From positions 35,314,194 through 35,378,193 of the forward strand of contig CP136069.1 in the NCBI GenBank assembly GCA_032622095.1: a DNA stretch of 64,000 nucleotides. Reading direction: 5' to 3'. Numbering within the stretch: the first letter of the stretch is position 1; every line of letters begins with the position of its first letter. A program made the position numbers and the translations under genes. Shown in pieces: positions 33,933 to 46,200 of the stretch. The notes below the pieces were generated by a model. The model was not told where the DNA came from. It did not search any database and was given only the letters and a program-made list of their open reading frames with translations. The stretch comes from Siphonodentalium dalli. Its lineage: Eukaryota > Mollusca > Scaphopoda > Gadilida > Siphonodentaliidae.

Positions 33933-35832
33933 TGCAAAAAGGTCAAAGCATTGAAAAATATTCTGAAAATCATATTCAGACTAAACATTTGAACTTTCTA
34001 CATGATTAGCGATGTTTGTTGACAAATTACAAACAGTTTTGTTAACATACTAGTATTTTTTAACACAAATCTCTTTATGTGAGAGCTATCATTAATGAAT
34101 ATAAGAACAAATTTTATCTATTTCTCCAAGTTCTTTTTGGTGGTGATAGTTTTACAGACTTTTATATTTTTTGCATATTTACCAACTGCGAGTGCCTTTG
34201 GTCACATTAAAGCCTCATGACGATTTGCGCTTCAACATACACATAAATATATTCGCGTTTAAATGTTTCTTGCCAACGAAATAGGTCTATAAATATCTAA
34301 AAAAAAAAACTTTGTACAACCATATTATATATCCCAGTAAAAAATACAACATTGAACACATGTTTCGAGCCCGGCTCTTGTTATGCCATTTCTATTCATT
34401 GAATTTCCAGAATCGGAAGCGGAATAATGCGCAAAATGTCCAGTATATTGCGTAGTGATGAGCCGATGATCAGAAACGACAATCTGAATAACCTGGGTGT
34501 ATAAAGAATAAAAGTCAGGATATCCTGCCAATATATTGGATCAGCCGATTGTGGCCCATCAGATGACAATCGGTACTCGGGTTTCAACATCAGCATTTCG
34601 GATTGTCTAAATAATAATCAGGTGCTTGTTTTTCTTCAATAAACTGTATTAAATATAACGATGTTTTGTTGAATAAATGACCAGTAAACATGGGGAAAGT
34701 GTAACCAAACACAAATTTGATGATATACAGCCAGGTCCTGCCTAACACGGGTATAAACCCCAGAAAGTACATGTCACCTGACACAGTTATTATATATCGA
34801 ATGAATTGAAATAATTATGTAAAATAGCCCGACGAGACCCATTATATAGTGTAGTGTGTTTACAAGATCCCCATTGTTCACCAATTAACAACTACTATTC
34901 AACGTAGTGACCGCTAGTCACCAGTATTCAAACTGATATCAGGTCAGCCGGTGACCTCAATGACCTTATCTATAAGCCGACATAAAAAAAACCTGTAGAC
35001 AGTAAACAAGTGTTGCGTCATCCTTGGTATTGTCTCTACAGTTGAGTTCAAAACTCCCTTCCTCAGACGGAAGTCTCATGTTGAATTCTTGTATTTTATT
35101 AATTGGATAGGGATAAATACACTGGTAACAATTATTAATATTGTTTAATTGTTTTTATTTGTAATTAAACATTTCATTCCTGTTTTGGTGTGAACGGTCA
35201 TGCACTCTTCTGAGTTGTCATCGTGGCGAATGCCAAAACTCACCTGTGTCTGTGATTGTAGCCATAATTCAGACCCCCTATTGACTTACAGTTGTATAAG
35301 GTGCATGCACATTTTGAGGGGAAATACTGGGTCAACAAGTAGCAACTTATAGACAGAAATCTATAGTAAATTGAGCATAATATAACATGTATATTGGTTG
35401 TCAGGACACAGAAAATTCGTTCACAAGTCCACCCATACCTACCTTTATACTTACCCAAACGTATACTTATGTATACTGGTCTATTATTGATATTGTTGCT
35501 TCCAAATCGAAGTAGTATATAACACATATAACATATTTTGGTATAATTGTTACAATAATCAGAAGCGGCACCTGAATCGGCCGATTGTGATCTCAAATAA
35601 TCGACGCAAGGCTCTATTTGACAATCGGCTCATGCGATATGTTAACTGGAAGCTATTTCAACTTCAACTGCGTTCTCTTCATTTTAATCATCCAAATAAT
35701 GTAGCACCATAAAATTTGCAGAATGAATACAGCTCAGGATTTTTCTACAATGGTCTACAGGTGCAATTATTGCATGAACGCTAATTAAAAACTTTTAAGC
35801 GGCACAAACGAAACAATCTAAAATATTGGACT
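33933..35832. other. Intergenic sequence, nothing firmly recognised
   Basis: No gene seen. GATCAGCCGATTGTGG near 34540 and CGGCCGATTGTGATCTC near 35578 are similar words that could mark a repeat, but I could not define an element. Confidence 0.35.
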
Positions 35833-36657
35833 TTAACCCTTTCATAGCTGTGCTGGTGCAGCATTAAAGATCATGTGCCAGTGCATTCTCTTATATATGC
35901 TAGTCTCCCATAATATATGAATGCACTTGCTTACAAGGTCATGGTAATACTGTTAGGCCAATGTTATATGTTATTAATTGGTTGTTTCCATATTGGCCGA
36001 GTTATGAGGCCAAGGACTGTCGTATTGGCCTCAGGACGCAGGCCGAAGGCTAATACGACAGACCAAGGCCTCATAACTCGGTCAATGTGGAAACAACCAA
36101 TTAATAAGTATTTTATTAATTAGCAACATTGGCAATAATTGTTTCACAGGATGAATATATTAACATAGATATACCATTGTGTGCTTTATTAAATTAACAA
36201 TTATAGCAGCAATTTTTATTCTTGTGAATTTTGTGAAGAACTTGCAGCAATTACACAGTACGGTCAGTTTCTACTGGGAACGATATTGATACGGATACAT
36301 GTAGTTCATCCACGTACATGTATATTTATTCCAAAAAACAGTGATGGTCCGTAATTCATCCAAAATCAACTGCAATCTATCTTCCGTCGACCCAATATTC
36401 TTTGCCGATCGTACTAATTACGTATGACATTTACGTTACCTTGACTTATTGGCCGCATTTTCTACTTATTGGCCGACTTTTTGTTACTTGTGACGCGGGC
36501 AGCGTTCTACTTATTGCAGCCGATAACCTGTAGCTAATTAATAAATTCTCTTATATATCTGAGGCTTCCTATGGGAGACTCGCATATATAAGAGAATTAA
36601 TGCATTGGCACAGGGTTTTCACAAAATTTCAAGAAGCTCCAGTCACTGAATGGTTAA
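35833..36657. mobile_element. TTAA-type MITE (CCCTTTCATAGC) split by a nested insertion
   Basis: TTAACCCTTTCATAGCTGTGC at the left, the end CACTGAATGGTTAA at the right, and halves of the usual hairpins at 35880-35930 and 36545-36610. About 570 bp between them are foreign to the family. Confidence 0.65.
35971..36107. repeat. Long palindrome inside the nested insertion
   Basis: TTATTAATTGGTTGTTTCCA at the left and TGGAAACAACCAATTAATAA at the right, with GGCCGAGTTATGAGGCC-like arms continuing inward and a small centre. AT-rich ATTAATAAA also ends the inserted segment near 36545. Confidence 0.75.
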
Positions 36658-36925
36658 AATTTGGGTATCCTCTATTTCAGGATGATAATTAACTCCCTAA
36701 CCTTCAAATCTGAATCCATCGGCACACCAACATTCAATATTTATTGGAGAAATGTTTCGAAAATTTACAGGCATGATCATGATCCCTTCAAGATGGGTGC
36801 TATCAAATTTGAACAATTTTGATTAAAACCATGGTAGCCATCAATGTATTTTACTCTTTGCATCACATAATATATCAGCATGCCCAACTTAACGAACCTA
36901 TAAGGTGACTATGTATATGGCTGTA

Positions 36926-37106
36926 CAGTAATGCCCGAAATATGTGACCCTTTAATTATGGAAAAATTTAAGGATTTAGCTGGGAAATATGGCTTGTTGC
37001 CATTCATCAGAAAGCTCTCGGCAGCAAGCCATATTTCCTACTAAATCCTGAAAAAATTCCCATAATTCTGCTGTGGTTAAAGGGTCGATTATTTAGGACG
37101 TTACTG
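36926..37106. mobile_element. Tc1/mariner-like palindromic MITE, complete copy
   Basis: CAGTAATGCCCGAAATATG at the left, GACGTTACTG at the right, TA on both sides. It is the same palindrome family as 6690-6900. Confidence 0.75.
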
Positions 37107-37108
37107 TA

Positions 37109-38667
37109 CTTAACTTGTGCGGAATGAAATTTGATTTTGAATTTGTATATAGAGTATCTATAATAGCCTGGACTAAGTGAGACTTGGCCCCAGTAGTCAG
37201 CAGTTATGGCACTGAGTTGATATTTATGAGATCGGTATAAATGACTATAGATTTCTTGGCATTTAATTGTGTCGAAGATGTGTATGAAATAATAATGAGA
37301 ATAAAAAATATATGTAGTCTAATACCGTTAACAAGTAAAAATTGATAGTTATATATATATATCACTATGTATATTGTGCATATAACCCTAAATTATTTGG
37401 GCTGTACAATTTTCCTCAATGGAATTACCTAATATTAAGTTTAAGTGAAAGTAGTTACGTCTTCAGTTGGCATGAGCCAATGGAATTTCTGTTGGTTATT
37501 TAAGCATAGAGAAAAGCGCGTGTGTTGACCATATATGGGGAATTCTGTCAAAACATTTATTTTCAATTTTTCCCTCAACAAATAATTTATTATTATTAAT
37601 GCTTTATTTCCATATGTCCATAATAATACACAAATGCATAGTATAGTACACCATACATTAAGCTTATATACATTCACAAAATATGGGAGGTTCCAACTAA
37701 TTAAGTACATGTAATTAATCCTGCATCATGCAGACGGCTAGCATGAACTTTTTAACCATTGGATATGCGAGTTAGCGCCCCTCCCCTCCAAATTACCACA
37801 TCCCTAATCTTCAGAATAATGAAGTTGGCAAAGTATACTCCTTGATCTTGCTGCTATTTTATCAAAGTACACAGTAAAAAGTGTATAAGAGCATAATTAT
37901 ACTGATTCTATATTATGCAGCTGTTTGATAATTATATTGGCATCAGTTCAATCAACCAGGCAAGCTCTAAACAGAGCAGTGAAGCAATCAGAATATGATG
38001 CAGGAGGCACAACTCTCTCACGCATTGCATTTCAAATATATACTATATGTATAGATAGCCATCTTCATCGCATACATAGCTATTAAATACATATTCTCAT
38101 TATTGATCTCAGTATATTGAGGCAGATGGAGTAACCAGTCAATATTGATGCTGGTTATATATTAAATGGGAATTCCCCTATCTTTGTTCTATGTATAGGT
38201 TATCTAGGTCAGGCTGTTTCCTGTCATATCTGAATATAGAACATGCACTGATCAAAACAACTGGGAAGTGGCTTGCACATAACTGGCTCTAAATTCTCTA
38301 TTCTTTAGGTAAGTAACTGGTTTGATTTGGTGATATTATATTTAGAAGTTTACTTGTTTATTTAAAAAGAAATATGTCCAATGATTATAATGCATGGTTC
38401 ATTTACTAACAGTACGAGCATCATTTATGTTATATGGAATTCAAATCTATATTATACATGTATATATACTCATGATGATATTCTATCAATAGCCAATTTG
38501 CTCCTTTCATGGTTAGGAATATTCTGGATTATATGCATCTGGTCCTCCATAGGTCGTTTGTTGAACTTATTATCTGAAAATTACCAACCAATTTAAGATC
38601 CGGCCGTCTCCAGTTGTATGTTTATATAAGATACTACTCATGCATGCAGCCTCCATTTGCAGCCTGT
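37109..38667. other. Intergenic sequence, nothing recognised
   Basis: AT-rich, no convincing coding frame. TTCTTTAG|GTAAGTAACTGG near 38300 looks like a splice site pair, but no exon can be defined. Confidence 0.35.
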
Positions 38668-39093
38668 TTAAGCTTCCTGAAATTTTGCAAAAACCCTGTG
38701 CCAATGCATTCTCTTATATAACCTAGACACCCATAGGGAGCCCCGCATATATAAGACATTGGCAAAATAATAATTACCTTTACATTATAAGCCAGCACAA
38801 TTAATCTCTTTTTATATATGTGAATCTCATCGAGGCAGCCTCACATTATAAGAGTATAGTCCAACAAATTACTATTCGGATTAAGATATATCTTTTTATA
38901 TTTGGAATTTACGATTATCTTAATCCTTGTAAATGTCCAAATATTAAATTTCCTCTTTATCCAAAAGTATAATTTGTTGGAATAATAATAAACTAGAATA
39001 CATTGGCCTAAACAATATTTACCTTGAAATTATAAGCCAGTGCACAGGATCTTTAATACTCCAACAGCACATCTCCCGTCATGAAAGGGTTAA
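38668..39093. mobile_element. Decayed TTAA-type MITE with a nested inverted-repeat insertion
   Basis: Right end CATGAAAGGGTTAA, left part GCTTCCTGAAATTTTGC, and eroded hairpins. Inside it, about 38861-38984 begins TCCAACAAATTACTATTCGG and ends ATAATTTGTTGGA, a separate short inverted-repeat element. Confidence 0.6.
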
Positions 39094-39186
39094 GATCCAA
39101 TGATGTAGTTTGCTGCATTTTTCCGTTTTAGAGTTATTTCTCTTTGTTTATCTAGAAATGTTTTTTATTTTCTTTCCAGACTCATA

Positions 39187-39318
39187 TCGTAATGCCCTAA
39201 ATAATCGACTCCTTAACCACAGCAGAATTATGGGTAATTTTTCAGGATTTAGTCGGAAATATGGCTTGTTGCCATTCGTCGGAAAGCTCTCACTATGAAT
39301 GGCAACAAGCCATATTTC
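39187..39318. mobile_element. Fragment of the CAGTAATGCCC palindromic MITE
   Basis: The left arm, from TAATGCCCTAAATAATCGAC to GGAAAGCTCTCAC, is followed by only a stub of the right arm (AATGGCAACAAGCCATATTTC). Confidence 0.65.
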
Positions 39319-39359
39319 AATTGATAGAAATCTGTCTGTGTGTTGTCTACTTTTGTTAC

Positions 39360-39450
39360 CTGAACATCCCTCCAAAAGAATAGTAGACCATTCCAATGTA
39401 TACTTTTATAACTGAGTGGATGAATCCATTTAGTAAAGAGGGGATTAAAA
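39360..39450. repeat. Dispersed repeat copy, reverse orientation
   Basis: GAACATCCCTCCAAAAGAATAGTAGACCATTCC and ACTGAGTGGATGAATCCATTTAGTAAAG words of the ACTAAATGGATTC family (split here for length: each is a family word, not one run). Confidence 0.55.
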
Positions 39451-39499
39451 GTACCCATTGATGTTATCCATATTTGAGAAAGGTCAAGGTTCATTGATT

Positions 39500-41149
39500 T
39501 TCTACTGCATGTATGCCCACACAAGTCTGTACGTCACATGGGGTTATGCACCGGGCGACAGCTCATTTCTTTTGGTTAAGCTTTTGATAAAAAACATGAA
39601 CAATCATAAATTGGCAAGGTTACTTTAATGGTGTTTTGTTTTCAAAATCTATTAATAAATATACAGCAAGAAAAGTTAAAGGGACTCAAGGTCTTCGAAG
39701 ATGGTTCATACGAATATGAACAACTATTATCAACATGTACATGTAAAATTATAGTTTGATTTTGTTCTTATTTCTATCATTAATAACTCCAATAACGAGA
39801 TTTTGCATTATATTGAAACCATCATTATGTAAACATTACTGTTACAGTGGCACTAAGTCCAATTAGATGCCAAAGATTAATCAAAACTTAATTGTAAACA
39901 TTGGAAAAAATATTTCTGAAAATCATATTTAGACTTAAATATTTTAACTTAATATGTGATCAGCATTGTTATAGTTGACAAATTACTAACAGTTTTGATT
40001 GCATAACAATTATTTCAACACGAAAAATTTCGTTATTAAATAAAATTATCTATTTCTCCTTGTTCTTCTTAGTGGTGATGTTTTTACAGTCTTCTATGTA
40101 ACCTTGTACATTAACCTTGGGTTCCCTTTAAATCTGGATGCCTTTTATAATAACATTGGATCCCAAAATTCTACAGTATTCCTGAATTCCGTGACTGTCC
40201 TCCATTCAATGATAGGTCACAAACCATTCCTATCGCAATTATTTTCAAGTAAGATATCCAGTTTTAGCAGTATTAGAGGGAAAAGTCACTCTAATTGTGT
40301 GGAAGATGTCGGAAACCTTCCTAAAATGTCTGATGATCTTAGACTGCACTTTCGGCAGGCTGTTCGCTCAGGTGACCAATCAGAGAAATTTTAATCGCCA
40401 AGGACAAATCATATCTTTTTGGAATATCAGTGCTATACACAAAGTTTCTGTCACATTTATTTAGACGAATAAGTCAATTGCAGAGCAGAATTGAGCTATA
40501 TTTCATTTGTCGTTTTAAACCAGATGGAGCTCAGTACACATCTTTATTTTGCACTAATTGATGCAACAAATTTCAGGCAATATCTAAAGCAGATACATAG
40601 TTGTGGTCAAAATGCGCTATACTTAAGTAATTAAATTTTAAAATTAAGATGAATGTCACATAGTATCGTATCCAATCCCATTGAGCATTATTATATGACA
40701 GAAAACTGTTCACTACACAAAAGAGTCATCTTCTTTCTGCATAAAGGCATTCATCATGGTAATTATCCAATCAATAACTTGAATAGAGAATCACTATTTG
40801 GCCAGACCACGCATACCAGCCCAAGGGTGCAGCTTCAGCATGGGGTGTTTATTTCTCGTTTGGAAGAGCTTTGTGGGCGTACTTTGACGAGTTAATTTGG
40901 GTAATGACTCATCAATTAACCCACAGTTGACACTTATGAAGCCGGAAGAATGTGATTGGACATTTTTAGGCACAATTCAGCTAAGTTGGGAACAAAATTG
41001 GGTATATTTTGCATTTGGATAGAGGCCGATATTCGGGGCCTGGTGCTATACCGGTAAATCTACATAGGGTAACCTCTGACTAAATGATCATAAACATGAA
41101 TCCTTCTGCTCTTGTGTGTGTTTGTCTGTTTTGTTGTCAGCTTGTATAT
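39500..41149. other. Intergenic sequence, no convincing gene
   Basis: An open frame of 96 codons at 40104-40394 has no recognisable family and no splice context, and I do not call it. The rest is AT-rich. Confidence 0.35.
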
Positions 41150-41606
41150 GTGACCTGCCATATCAAATCCAGTCGTAATTCGGGATTTTTTTTACCCTGT
41201 GCCAATGCATTCTCTTATATATGCGAGTCGACCATAGGTCGCCTCGCATATATAAGAGATTGCATTGGCCTAACAATTTTTTTATCATTTTTTTTAAATA
41301 AATGTTTCTTACAATTTTTAGGACATAAAATAAAAAACATCCATTACCCTGCAGGGAGCCCCACACATATATAGAAGCATATAGAAGAGTGTCGTCTGCT
41401 CATATTTGTCTGGGGCTCTGTATGGGTGAAATTATAAAATTGTTAAAGAATACAAGAAAAAATTATTAAAATTGTAAAAAATTGTTAGGCCAATGCATTC
41501 TCTTATATATGTGAGGTGACCTATGGTTGACTCGCATATATAAGAGAATGCATTGGCCCAGGGTAAAAAAATCCGACTTACGACTGGATTTGATATGGCG
41601 GGTCAC
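41150..41606. mobile_element. MITE with GTGACC termini, second copy
   Basis: Starts GTGACCTGCCATATC, ends GATATGGCGGGTCAC, with ATAT on both sides (41146-41149, 41607-41610). Very similar throughout to 2121-2561, with two hairpins and the same spacer. Confidence 0.82.
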
Positions 41607-41756
41607 ATATCCTAAACATTCCTCCAGATGAATAATAGATCATTCCAATGTATACTTTTATAATTTAGTGGGAGAATCCATTAAGAAAGGAAAGGGTTAT
41701 ACATGTGACAGGCTGGATCTGATCATTTCAAAAAGAAATCTAGGGTGGCCATCACA

Positions 41757-41979
41757 TTAACCCTCTCATGATGGGAGCTGCGCTGGTGCAGCTTTAAAGA
41801 TTGTGTCAGTGCATTCTCTTATATATGCGAGTCTCCCATAGGGACTCTTGTGGCTTACAAGGTCAAGGAAAATATTGTTAGACCAATGTATTCTCTTATA
41901 TATTCGAGGCTCCCTATGAGAATGTATTGCCACAGAGTTTTCGCTAAATTTCAGGAAGCTCCTATCATGGAATGGTTAA
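41757..41979. mobile_element. TTAA-type MITE (CCCTCTCATGATGGG)
   Basis: TTAA at both ends (41757-41760 and 41976-41979), the left GTGCAGCTTTAAAG block, and two partly eroded hairpins of the GCATTCTC type. Confidence 0.7.
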
Positions 41980-42167
41980 AGATCATCTAGTTTTTCATTT
42001 AAAAGTTTTTTTTGTAGACCTATTTACATTATTATTACCAAAGAAACATCGGTTATTACCTTGTTGTGATATATGGCTCAGTGGCTAAAACGACATCAAA
42101 CCCTAACTAACCAAACAAACAATCTGTTGTTACACATATTTCATTTAAAATTTATTTTAATCTTTTC

Positions 42168-42415
42168 TAAACTAAATGGATTATCCCACAGTTATAAAAG
42201 TATTATATTGGATTGGTCTATTATTCATTTGGTGGGGGTGTTTAGAAAAAAAATGAGCAGACAACAGTACAAGTGCGGAAGGATTACTGTTCATTGGTGG
42301 GGAAAAGTTCAGATAAATAAGTTAATCAAATAGCAAATGGACGTTTGTTGAACTTATTATCTGAACATTTCCAAAGGGAACTCAGATGAGTATTTAGAAC
42401 AGAAATTGTTAAATG
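42168..42415. repeat. Dispersed repeat copy, forward orientation
   Basis: AACTAAATGGATTATCCCACAG, CATTTGGTGGGGGTG, GAGCAGACAACAG and TTGTTGAACTTATTATCTGAACA blocks lie in the family order; it gives a full-length view of the family. Confidence 0.6.
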
Positions 42416-42416
42416 C

Positions 42417-42598
42417 AAGCCTTGAAATAGGGTGTCTGTCATTTGCAGAATGAGGTCCCCAGAGGGTGAATTTAGTGATGCTACCCCGCATAGTGGGCTA
42501 GCATCACCAAATTCACCCTCTGGGGACCTCATTCTGCTTTACACCTCAGCAGAATGAGGTCCCCAGAGGGTGAATTTGGTGATGCTAGCCCGCTATAT
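42417..42598. mobile_element. MITE of the AAGCCTTGAAATAGTG family, truncated
   Basis: Left terminus with one full hairpin and half of a second; it ends abruptly at the CGCTATATATATTAG junction. Confidence 0.7.
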
Positions 42599-42761
42599 AT
42601 ATTAGGCCACTAAAAATAAATACATAGGAAAATTAGATGAGGGAGGGGGTGATCTTTATTTTATATAATTTTCCCCAGGAATACAAGAGTGTTAATTAAA
42701 GGGGTACTGTACACTTAATCTCACCATTTATTAAAAGAGATGTCCAATCAAAAATGTTGTA

Positions 42762-42812
42762 ATTATCCATAATTCTCTGTGGTTAAGGAGTCGAATATTT
42801 AGGGCATTACTG
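42762..42812. mobile_element. Right-end fragment of the CAGTAATGCCC palindromic MITE
   Basis: CCATAATTCTCTGTGGTTAAGG through GGGCATTACTG followed by TA. Confidence 0.6.
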
Positions 42813-43133
42813 TAGTTGTCATTAGTTACCTGCTCAATTTGCATATACATTTATGCCATGAAAATAGTATAAACCTAATAATACTACGTTAACCTAATAA
42901 ACCTGTCTGATGCTATTATCGAGCACGCTTTATGTAGGCAATGGAGGTATTGAGCGATGGATAAATAATATAATATAGTCTGAATTATTGACGTCCAAAG
43001 TGTGCCATCCATGGCTGAATCCAAAATTGGTTAATTTGATTATTCTAAACTAATCTGACGAAACCTGAATCAATGTACTTCTTTCTTTAGACTGGTCCCT
43101 GACCTGAATCAATGTACCTCTACTTTTTTTCAG

Positions 43134-43191
43134 GTAGTTGTGTGAGATATTCAGATCAGCATATCTATTTTTAAAACCTAACATCGTCAAG
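43134..43191 (+). other. Gene B 5' UTR segment
   Basis: TACTTTTTTTCAG at 43121-43133 is a strong acceptor 58 bp before the ATG, so the 5' UTR is probably spliced and the promoter lies further upstream. The first exon was not identified; another possible acceptor, CTTTCTTTAG, ends at 43090. Confidence 0.45.
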
Positions 43192-43237
43192 ATGGACTGT
43201 GGCTTGATTTGTGAAGTTGGAGACGAAACAAAACCTA
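43192..43237 (+). CDS. Gene B first coding exon
   Basis: ATG followed by 15 codons, [15 protein letters not shown], then donor CCTA|GTAAGT. The CGL near the start matches the N-terminus of VWA5A. The split codon A|TA joins to the exon at 48158 and gives isoleucine. Confidence 0.82.
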
Positions 43238-46200
43238 GTAAGTATTGAAGAGGAAATTCACATTAAATAGCCCATCCTGTTATATAGAATATGTTGCTTA
43301 AGTGCCATCGCTTAGACTGTTTCAATGAGGAATTGAGCATCTATTGTTCAGGGTTCTGCTTCGTTCTCTGCACCCCTGTTCCACTCCTGCCCATACAGAT
43401 TATCATTTATCGATTATTGTTTCAAGTATATCTACCATATATTTTGAGACTTCCGTATATGTGTTTTTCCTTTATAGACTCGAAAACGGCTCGACCGATT
43501 GAGCCCAAACTTGCTATCTAAGGGTAAAAAGCCACGAAAACCAGATATCCGTTAATGCATTTTGAATCAATTACAGGGAATTATGGACGAAAAACATCTG
43601 ATCAAAATGATGTAATTTATGCCGGTTGACGTCCCTAGTTATCTGTGCAATTTGCATATATATAATTACGTCACCTACCTAATAAAGCTACATTGACGTA
43701 AATAACCGTAACATTTATTATGCAGGCTCTATGTAGTCAATAGAGATAGTGATCGATCAGTGGATAGACAATCATTAATCATGTGTGATGATGCTTTTAT
43801 TTTATAGTACCGGTTTCATTGTTGACAAAGTCAAGATTGAGCTATTGGGTTGGTGTCCGTCATTCGTCTGTCTGTCCATCTGTACATGTGTTCGTTCTAG
43901 TCCCCTGCGAACTCTTTGAGGTTCAGTTCGATTCGAAACTGCCGTGATGATTCGGTCCGGTACGAAACCTTAGACGGGATTCATTTATATCGAACCTTTT
44001 CTTTAGTTCCGCAAAATGGGCAAGTTTTGCGTACTAGGAATTGTTTATTGATTATATACAGTATATTAATTGGTTTACAGTACACAACTGTGTGATATTA
44101 ACGATTTTATGTTTACATTGTTTACATTGGACATAATTAATTTGATCGTTACTCGGGTGGGGTAACTGGGTGATATTTCATTGAAGAGGTCTGTTGGCAT
44201 AATAACTTTATTCCGTTCCCGCTAAACGGTCCAGTCGGACATGTCAAATTCGTGATAATTAAGTAGTAAAACTATAACATTTCTGGTGTTCTATCTCAGT
44301 CTGTTATCAAAGTTTGTTTTATTATCCATATAATTTTACTAATAGACATAATTATACCTACCCTTACCAAAATGTCCTAACATAATTCTCATGAGAATCT
44401 TACATTAGAATCTCACGTTAGAATCTCACGTGAGGTTTTTAATATGCAAATTAGCAAGATCTCGTAAGAAATTTTTCTCACGTGAGAAAGAATCTTTCCT
44501 CACGTAAGAATTTTTTCTCACGTGAGAAAAAATCTTGCTAATTTGCATATTAAAAACCTCACGTGAGAAATAATTTTTTCTCACGTAAGAAAGAATCATT
44601 TCTCACGTAAGAAAGAATCATTTCTCACATGAGAAAGAATCATTTCTCACGTGAGAAAGAATCATTTCTCACGTGAGAAAGAATCATTTCTCACGTGAGA
44701 AAGAATCATTTCTCACGTGAGAAAAATCCTTTTTTCAAAATATAATGACAGTATAATAAATAAGGACTATCTAATTCAAACAAATCTATGTGCTACCAAA
44801 TTCATTTTGGTATCATTAACAATTTAACACTGTCATTTATCATCTTTTTAAGGTTATAAAATAACAAACACTGTCATTGAGAATTTCCAGGCTTTCGGAC
44901 TGCTTTTGCCCCCTTGCCATTTTCTGCTTCTGGGGTCCCTGATCTTAGAGGCATTTGTGGTGTGCGATGAATCTATACTGTACAAATACAGATCTGTATT
45001 TATCACATAAATCTCACACTAAACTTCAACTTGACTTTTAACAAATTTTTCAATTGCTGTGTGCATAGCGTGTGTACACTGCAACATGTTAACTGCTCTT
45101 CGTGGAATATTCCAAATAACTAAAAATCACTTCCATGAAACAATGAAAACTGCCATAAATTGTTTATTTCCTAAAATTCATTCATTTTGTAAATAGATTC
45201 ACACATTTACTCTGTCTTACAATCAATAAACAATAGCAGAAGTTTATTTGATGTTATATGGTCCATCATTATTTATTCTAGAAATATAATTAATAATATT
45301 TGAAAATAAAATTTAAATCAACTTTAATATACTAATATTAGTCTACCTGGTTGATAAATTACATACTAGTATTAGAACCTGCAGTAAAGACAACACAAGA
45401 GACCACATGCCCTAAAATCTTGCCATGATGCCAGGTGCATGATGTCTAAACCCCTCTGCCATTTCTATAAATATTACACTTACCTAGTATAGTGTGTATT
45501 CCATGTTGTGGAACTTATCATTAAAGAATATCCACAAATAAAACCATAATATAACTCCATGTTTCCCTTCTCATGAATATAATAAGCTTCTAGCACAGAT
45601 ATGAAGATAATTACAGTCTAAATTGTGCACAACAACTGACATGTAAAGGTTTACTCCAGTAACTGTTTTGGCGCATTTTATATTTTGAATTCTCCAGCAA
45701 ACACCAGATAAGATTTCTCGACCACATGTTCTAGATTAAATCATTTACCCACCATTGAAATCTGACTTAAAAATATCTACCCTATTTCTAACATATTCTC
45801 ATGTGAGAAAATCACACTTAGCTTACTTTTCTGGAATTGGAGAACACACAATTTTAAAGTTTGTATTTCTTATGAGATCTAACGTGAGAATTTCTGACTT
45901 TGAAAATATCCAATAAGTTTTTGTGGAAAAATTTCAAAGTCTGCATTTCTCATAAGAAATCACGTGAAATTTTTTTAACTCAGGAATGTTTTTAAAAACT
46001 TACTTGAAGGATGATAATTTCAAAGTCTATTTTTCTCATGCGAACTCAAATTAGAATTTGCAACTTAGAAAAATATACTACGGTTCAGTGGAAATATTTC
46101 TAAGTCTGAATTTCTTACGAGATCTCATATTTCTCACGTGAGAAATTTTTCTCACGTAACACCTTTGGTTAGAAAATTGATTTCTAACATCTTCTCACAA

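Noticed and set aside
40104-40394. 96-codon frame in intergenic DNA.
   Set aside because: No recognisable domain, no splice or promoter context, and a length expected by chance in 64 kb.
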